Shown: one piece after another, positions 4,872-7,275 of the stretch | How the letters are laid out: each line of letters begins with the position of its first letter | How positions within the stretch are numbered: the stretch's first letter is position 1 | Origin: Chloroflexota bacterium | GTDB taxonomy: Bacteria > Chloroflexota > Limnocylindria > QHBO01 | NCBI GenBank assembly: GCA_005879815.1 | Contig: VBKA01000026.1 | Location: 1-7,275 of the forward strand | Reading direction: 5' to 3' | DNA length: 7,275 nt | Made by a program: the position numbers and the translations under genes | Notes under the pieces: model-generated | Seen by the model: only the letters and a program-made list of their open reading frames with translations | The model's database searches: none | Told to the model about the DNA's origin: nothing

Positions 4872-6209
4872 GTGGACGCCATCGCGTCGTTCTTCAAGTT
4901 CCGCGAACGGGGGACCGATCTCGGCACGGAGGCTCGTGCCGGCCTGACCACCTTCATGGTCATGGCCTACATCATCTTCCTCAACGGGAACATCATCGCG
5001 AAGCCCCTCGGCCTCGACCCGGTGGCGGTGTCGGCCGGGACGGCGCTCATCGCAGGCATCGTGACCCTGGCGATGGGCATCTATGGCAACTACCCGTTCG
5101 CACTGGCGGCGGGCCTGGGCATCAACGCCATCGTGGCATTCACGCTCACCGCCAAGGGTCTGGACGCCAAGGGCGCGATGGGCGTGATCCTGCTCGAGGG
5201 CCTGGCGATCACGGTCCTGGTGCTCGTTGGATTGCGGGAAGCGATCATGAACGCCGTGCCGCTGGCCCTGAAGCGGTCGATCGGCGTGGGCATCGGTCTG
5301 TTCATCCTCTTCATTGGATTCGTGAATGGCGGCATCATCGTCACGCCCCAGGGTGGCGTGCCGATCGTTGGGCTGGCTTTCCCGACGACCTCGGGTCAGG
5401 TCGTGTTCCTGATCGGCCTCGCGATCACGATCATCCTCTTCGTCCTCAAGATTCGCGCCGCGTTGATCATCAGCATCCTGGCCACCACGGTCATCGCGCT
5501 CATCGTCGGGGTGGCGACCATCCCGAGCCCGCTGGTGGTGACGCCGAGCTTCTCGACGCTGGGACTCGGTCTGCAGGACCCATTCCAGGCATTCGCCAAG
5601 CTCGGCGTGCTGACCGCGCTGCTCACCATCTTCGCGATCATGCTGTCGGACTTTTTCGACACGATGGGCACCGTCACCGGCATCGCGGCTGAAGCAGGTC
5701 TCGCGCGGCCGGACGGGACGGTCCCGGGAATCGGCCGCGTTCTCATCGTCGACTCGCTGGCCGCTGTGGCTGGCGGCGTTGGAGGAGTTTCGTCCAACAC
5801 CACGTACATCGAGAGCGCGGCAGGCGTCGCTGAGGGCGGCCGCACCGGCTTTGCCTCGGTCGTCACCGGCGTCCTCTTCCTGCTCGCCATCGTGCTCTCG
5901 CCGATCGCGGGGGTCATTCCCGCCCAGGCGACGGCGCCCGCCCTTGTGCTCGTCGGGTACCTGATGTTCACCCTGGTCAAGGACATCCCGGTGGCCGATG
6001 TCGAGGATGGCCTGCCAGCCCTGCTCACGATCATCCTGATGCCGCTCACCTACGACATCACCGTCGGCATCGGAGCCGGTTTCATCAGCTGGGTCCTGAT
6101 CAAGGTCGTTCGCGGCAAGTTCGATCAGATTCACTGGCTGATGTGGATCGTTTCGATCGCCTTCGTTATCTACTTCGCACAGTCCTGGATCAACAGCCTG
6201 ATCAAGTAA
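4872..6209 (+). CDS. AzgA-type NCS2 purine permease (adenine/guanine/hypoxanthine)
   Basis: A 445-residue inner-membrane transporter of the NCS2 family, AzgA-like branch (relatives: AzgA, PbuG, GhxP, AdeP), which import adenine, guanine or hypoxanthine with protons. Family landmarks: TDLGTEARAGLTTFMVMAYI (res 15-34) with the N-x-x-I just after (FLNGNII), LAAGLGINAIVAF (78-90, the A-x-G-x-G-x-N-A motif), LSDFFDTMGTVTGIAAEAGL (258-277, the F-F-D-T-M-G-T signature with the substrate-contacting acidic region), and SSNTTYIESAAGVAEGGRTG (307-326, the T-x-Y-I-E-S-x-x-G-x-x-x-G-G-R-T-G signature). Many hydrophobic segments fit the usual 12-14 helices, and the length is normal. Start GTG 4872 has GGAGG upstream. 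The gene stands alone between a structured intergenic region and a strong hairpin, so it is probably its own unit. Substrate among the purine bases cannot be fixed; with guanine and adenine/adenosine deaminases nearby, purine uptake fits. Confidence 0.93.
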   Translation: MDAIASFFKFRERGTDLGTEARAGLTTFMVMAYIIFLNGNIIAKPLGLDPVAVSAGTALIAGIVTLAMGIYGNYPFALAAGLGINAIVAFTLTAKGLDAKGAMGVILLEGLAITVLVLVGLREAIMNAVPLALKRSIGVGIGLFILFIGFVNGGIIVTPQGGVPIVGLAFPTTSGQVVFLIGLAITIILFVLKIRAALIISILATTVIALIVGVATIPSPLVVTPSFSTLGLGLQDPFQAFAKLGVLTALLTIFAIMLSDFFDTMGTVTGIAAEAGLARPDGTVPGIGRVLIVDSLAAVAGGVGGVSSNTTYIESAAGVAEGGRTGFASVVTGVLFLLAIVLSPIAGVIPAQATAPALVLVGYLMFTLVKDIPVADVEDGLPALLTIILMPLTYDITVGIGAGFISWVLIKVVRGKFDQIHWLMWIVSIAFVIYFAQSWINSLIK

Positions 6210-6227
6210 GGGTTTCCTGGACCGATG

Positions 6228-6257
6228 GCGCCCGGCCGAGGTAACCCGGCCGGGCGC
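6228..6257. terminator. Strong GC hairpin between the permease and queA
   Basis: The perfect 11-bp arms GCGCCCGGCCG / CGGCCGGGCGC (6228-6238, 6247-6257) enclose an 8-base loop. It begins 18 bases after the permease TAA. No T-run follows; the very next bases are the putative queA -10 TAGGCT. It works equally on both strands by symmetry, but only the plus strand needs a stop here. Confidence 0.7.
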
Positions 6258-6263
6258 TAGGCT
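6258..6263 (+). promoter_or_regulatory. Candidate -10 box for leaderless queA
   Basis: TAGGCT follows the hairpin stem without a gap and lies 7 bases before the GTG at 6271. It has the TANNNT form and the same spacing as before guaD and the ruvB leader ORF. Any -35 would fall inside the hairpin arm. Confidence 0.35.
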
Positions 6264-6270
6264 GTTCGGC

Positions 6271-7275
6271 GTGCCCATGCCTGCTGACCGACGGCTGAGA
6301 GTCGACGACTTCGACTACGACCTGCCCGATTCAGCGATCGCCCAGGTCCCGATCCATCCCCGGGATGCATCTCGCCTGCTAGTCCTCGATCGCGGCCGGT
6401 CGCGACCCGGCATCCCCGCGCTCGAGCACGCGACCTTCCGCCAGCTCGGGGAGTGGCTGCGTCCAGGCGATCTGCTGGTGGTCAACGACAGCCGCGTGAT
6501 TCCCGCCCGCCTGCGCGGGACTCGAGCGGGTGGGGGAGAGGCCGAAGTGCTGCTCCTGCGCGAGCTCGCGCCGCTGGAGTGGGAGGCGCTGGTCAGGCCG
6601 TCACGACGCATGCGGGTAGGCGACCTCGTGACGCTGGCGTCTGGCGACGCCATTGAGATCAGGGGCAGCGCCGGGGATGGCACGCGCATCGTCCGATTCG
6701 GCCGGCAGCCTGACGCAGTCATGGCCGCAGCCGGTGAGATGCCGCTGCCGCCCTACATCCGCGATCGCTCGACAACGGCGGAGCGCTACCAGACCGTCTA
6801 CGCGCGACCGCCCGGATCGGCGGCGGCGCCGACTGCCGGCCTGCATTTCACGCCGGATCTGCTCGCCTCGCTGAAGGTTGCCGGCGTCCGCACGACCAGC
6901 GTCACGCTGCATGTCGGTCTCGACACCTTTCGACCGCTCGAGGGCGAGTTCGTCGACCAGCATCGCATCCACACCGAGTGGTACGAGATTCCACCGGGTT
7001 CCACCCGCGCCATCGCCGAAACCCGGGCTTCCGGCGGGCGAGTTGTCGCGATCGGGACGACAAGCGTGCGTGTCCTGGAGACCGCAGCCCAGGGACGATC
7101 AGGTCAGGCTGGCGCGGGAGCGTCGGGCTGGACCGACCTCTACATCGTGCCGCCGTATCGGTTCAACGCGGTCGACCTGCTGGTCACCAACTTCCACCTG
7201 CCGCGGAGCTCTCTGCTACTGCTGGCGACGGCCTTCGTCCAGGCCGGGATGGATGGCGCCGATCCCTACGGGGCG
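6271..7275 (+). CDS. queA: QueA, S-adenosylmethionine:tRNA ribosyltransferase-isomerase (C-terminus cut by the window)
   Basis: QueA transfers the ribosyl part of SAM to preQ1 in tRNA and rearranges it to epoxyqueuosine, the penultimate step of queuosine in GUN-anticodon tRNAs. Numbering from the in-frame ATG 6277: VDDFDYDLPDSAIAQVPIHP (res 9-28) and RDASRLLVLD (29-38), then DLLVVNDSRVIPARLRG (65-81), GEMPLPPYIRD (153-163), YQTVYARPPGSAAAPTAGLH (171-190), HVGLDTFRPL (212-221), IGTTSVRVLE (259-268) and TNFHLPRSSLLLLATAF (304-320). All are canonical. About 335 codons are present of a usual ~340-355, so only the last residues are missing. One small deviation is IVPPYRF where P-G-Y-x-F is common. 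Two starts are possible: GTG 6271, 7 bases after a TANNNT box, chosen here, or ATG 6277; they differ by two residues. No Shine-Dalgarno is visible. Confidence 0.95.
   Translation, partial: MPMPADRRLRVDDFDYDLPDSAIAQVPIHPRDASRLLVLDRGRSRPGIPALEHATFRQLGEWLRPGDLLVVNDSRVIPARLRGTRAGGGEAEVLLLRELAPLEWEALVRPSRRMRVGDLVTLASGDAIEIRGSAGDGTRIVRFGRQPDAVMAAAGEMPLPPYIRDRSTTAERYQTVYARPPGSAAAPTAGLHFTPDLLASLKVAGVRTTSVTLHVGLDTFRPLEGEFVDQHRIHTEWYEIPPGSTRAIAETRASGGRVVAIGTTSVRVLETAAQGRSGQAGAGASGWTDLYIVPPYRFNAVDLLVTNFHLPRSSLLLLATAFVQAGMDGADPYGA

Noticed and set aside
4728..6278. A 516-codon minus-strand frame opposite the purine permease
   Set aside because: Its product is a run of Asp/Glu/Arg/His, the usual antisense shadow of hydrophobic membrane codons.

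Overview
This is a high-GC bacterial chromosomal window with dense, mostly intact genes, GTG starts as well as ATG, and many leaderless-looking gene starts. The order ruvB - (HIT) - DUF2905 - (permease) - queA resembles the ruvB-DUF2905-queA neighbourhood of several phyla. A fully developed QueA argues against most Actinobacteria. A Chloroflexota-like lineage is my best guess, but it is inference: no 16S or other marker is present. No mobile element, CRISPR array, tRNA or rRNA was recognised.

Layout. (1) The left edge (1-553, minus) holds the N-terminal part of a guanine deaminase. (2) A short divergent gap leads to a 129-residue antibiotic-biosynthesis-monooxygenase-like ferredoxin-fold protein (619-1008, plus). 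(3) Convergent to it lies an adenosine/adenine deaminase (1049-2095, minus). (4) Only 21 bp from the deaminase start, a MocA-type molybdenum cofactor cytidylyltransferase runs the other way (2117-2707, plus). (5) After a hairpin come ruvB (2828-3880), a HIT-family hydrolase (3885-4337) and a two-helix DUF2905 protein (4327-4542), packed as one transcription unit. (6) A 329-bp non-coding stretch (4543-4871) contains several inverted repeats, some of which can pair in alternative ways. It precedes an AzgA-type NCS2 purine permease (4872-6209). (7) A strong GC hairpin separates this from queA (6271 to the right edge, about 335 codons, slightly truncated).

How the genes fit together. Four genes form a purine-use theme. 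The AzgA-like permease would import adenine, guanine or hypoxanthine. The ADA-like enzyme would convert adenine or adenosine to the hypoxanthine level, and guanine deaminase would give xanthine. MocA would supply the cytosine-dinucleotide molybdenum cofactor needed by a xanthine-dehydrogenase-type enzyme, which would have to lie outside the window. The other genes (ruvB, HIT, DUF2905, queA) are housekeeping: Holliday-junction migration, nucleotide hydrolysis, an unknown membrane protein, and queuosine tRNA modification.

The main unusual signals are regulatory, not new protein families. They are a repeated TANNNT box 7-8 bases before start codons that lack a Shine-Dalgarno sequence, a possible 12-codon leaderless leader ORF whose stop overlaps the ruvB start, U-less hairpins just after stop codons, and the structured leader before the purine permease. 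I did not find a clearly novel defence or mobile system here.
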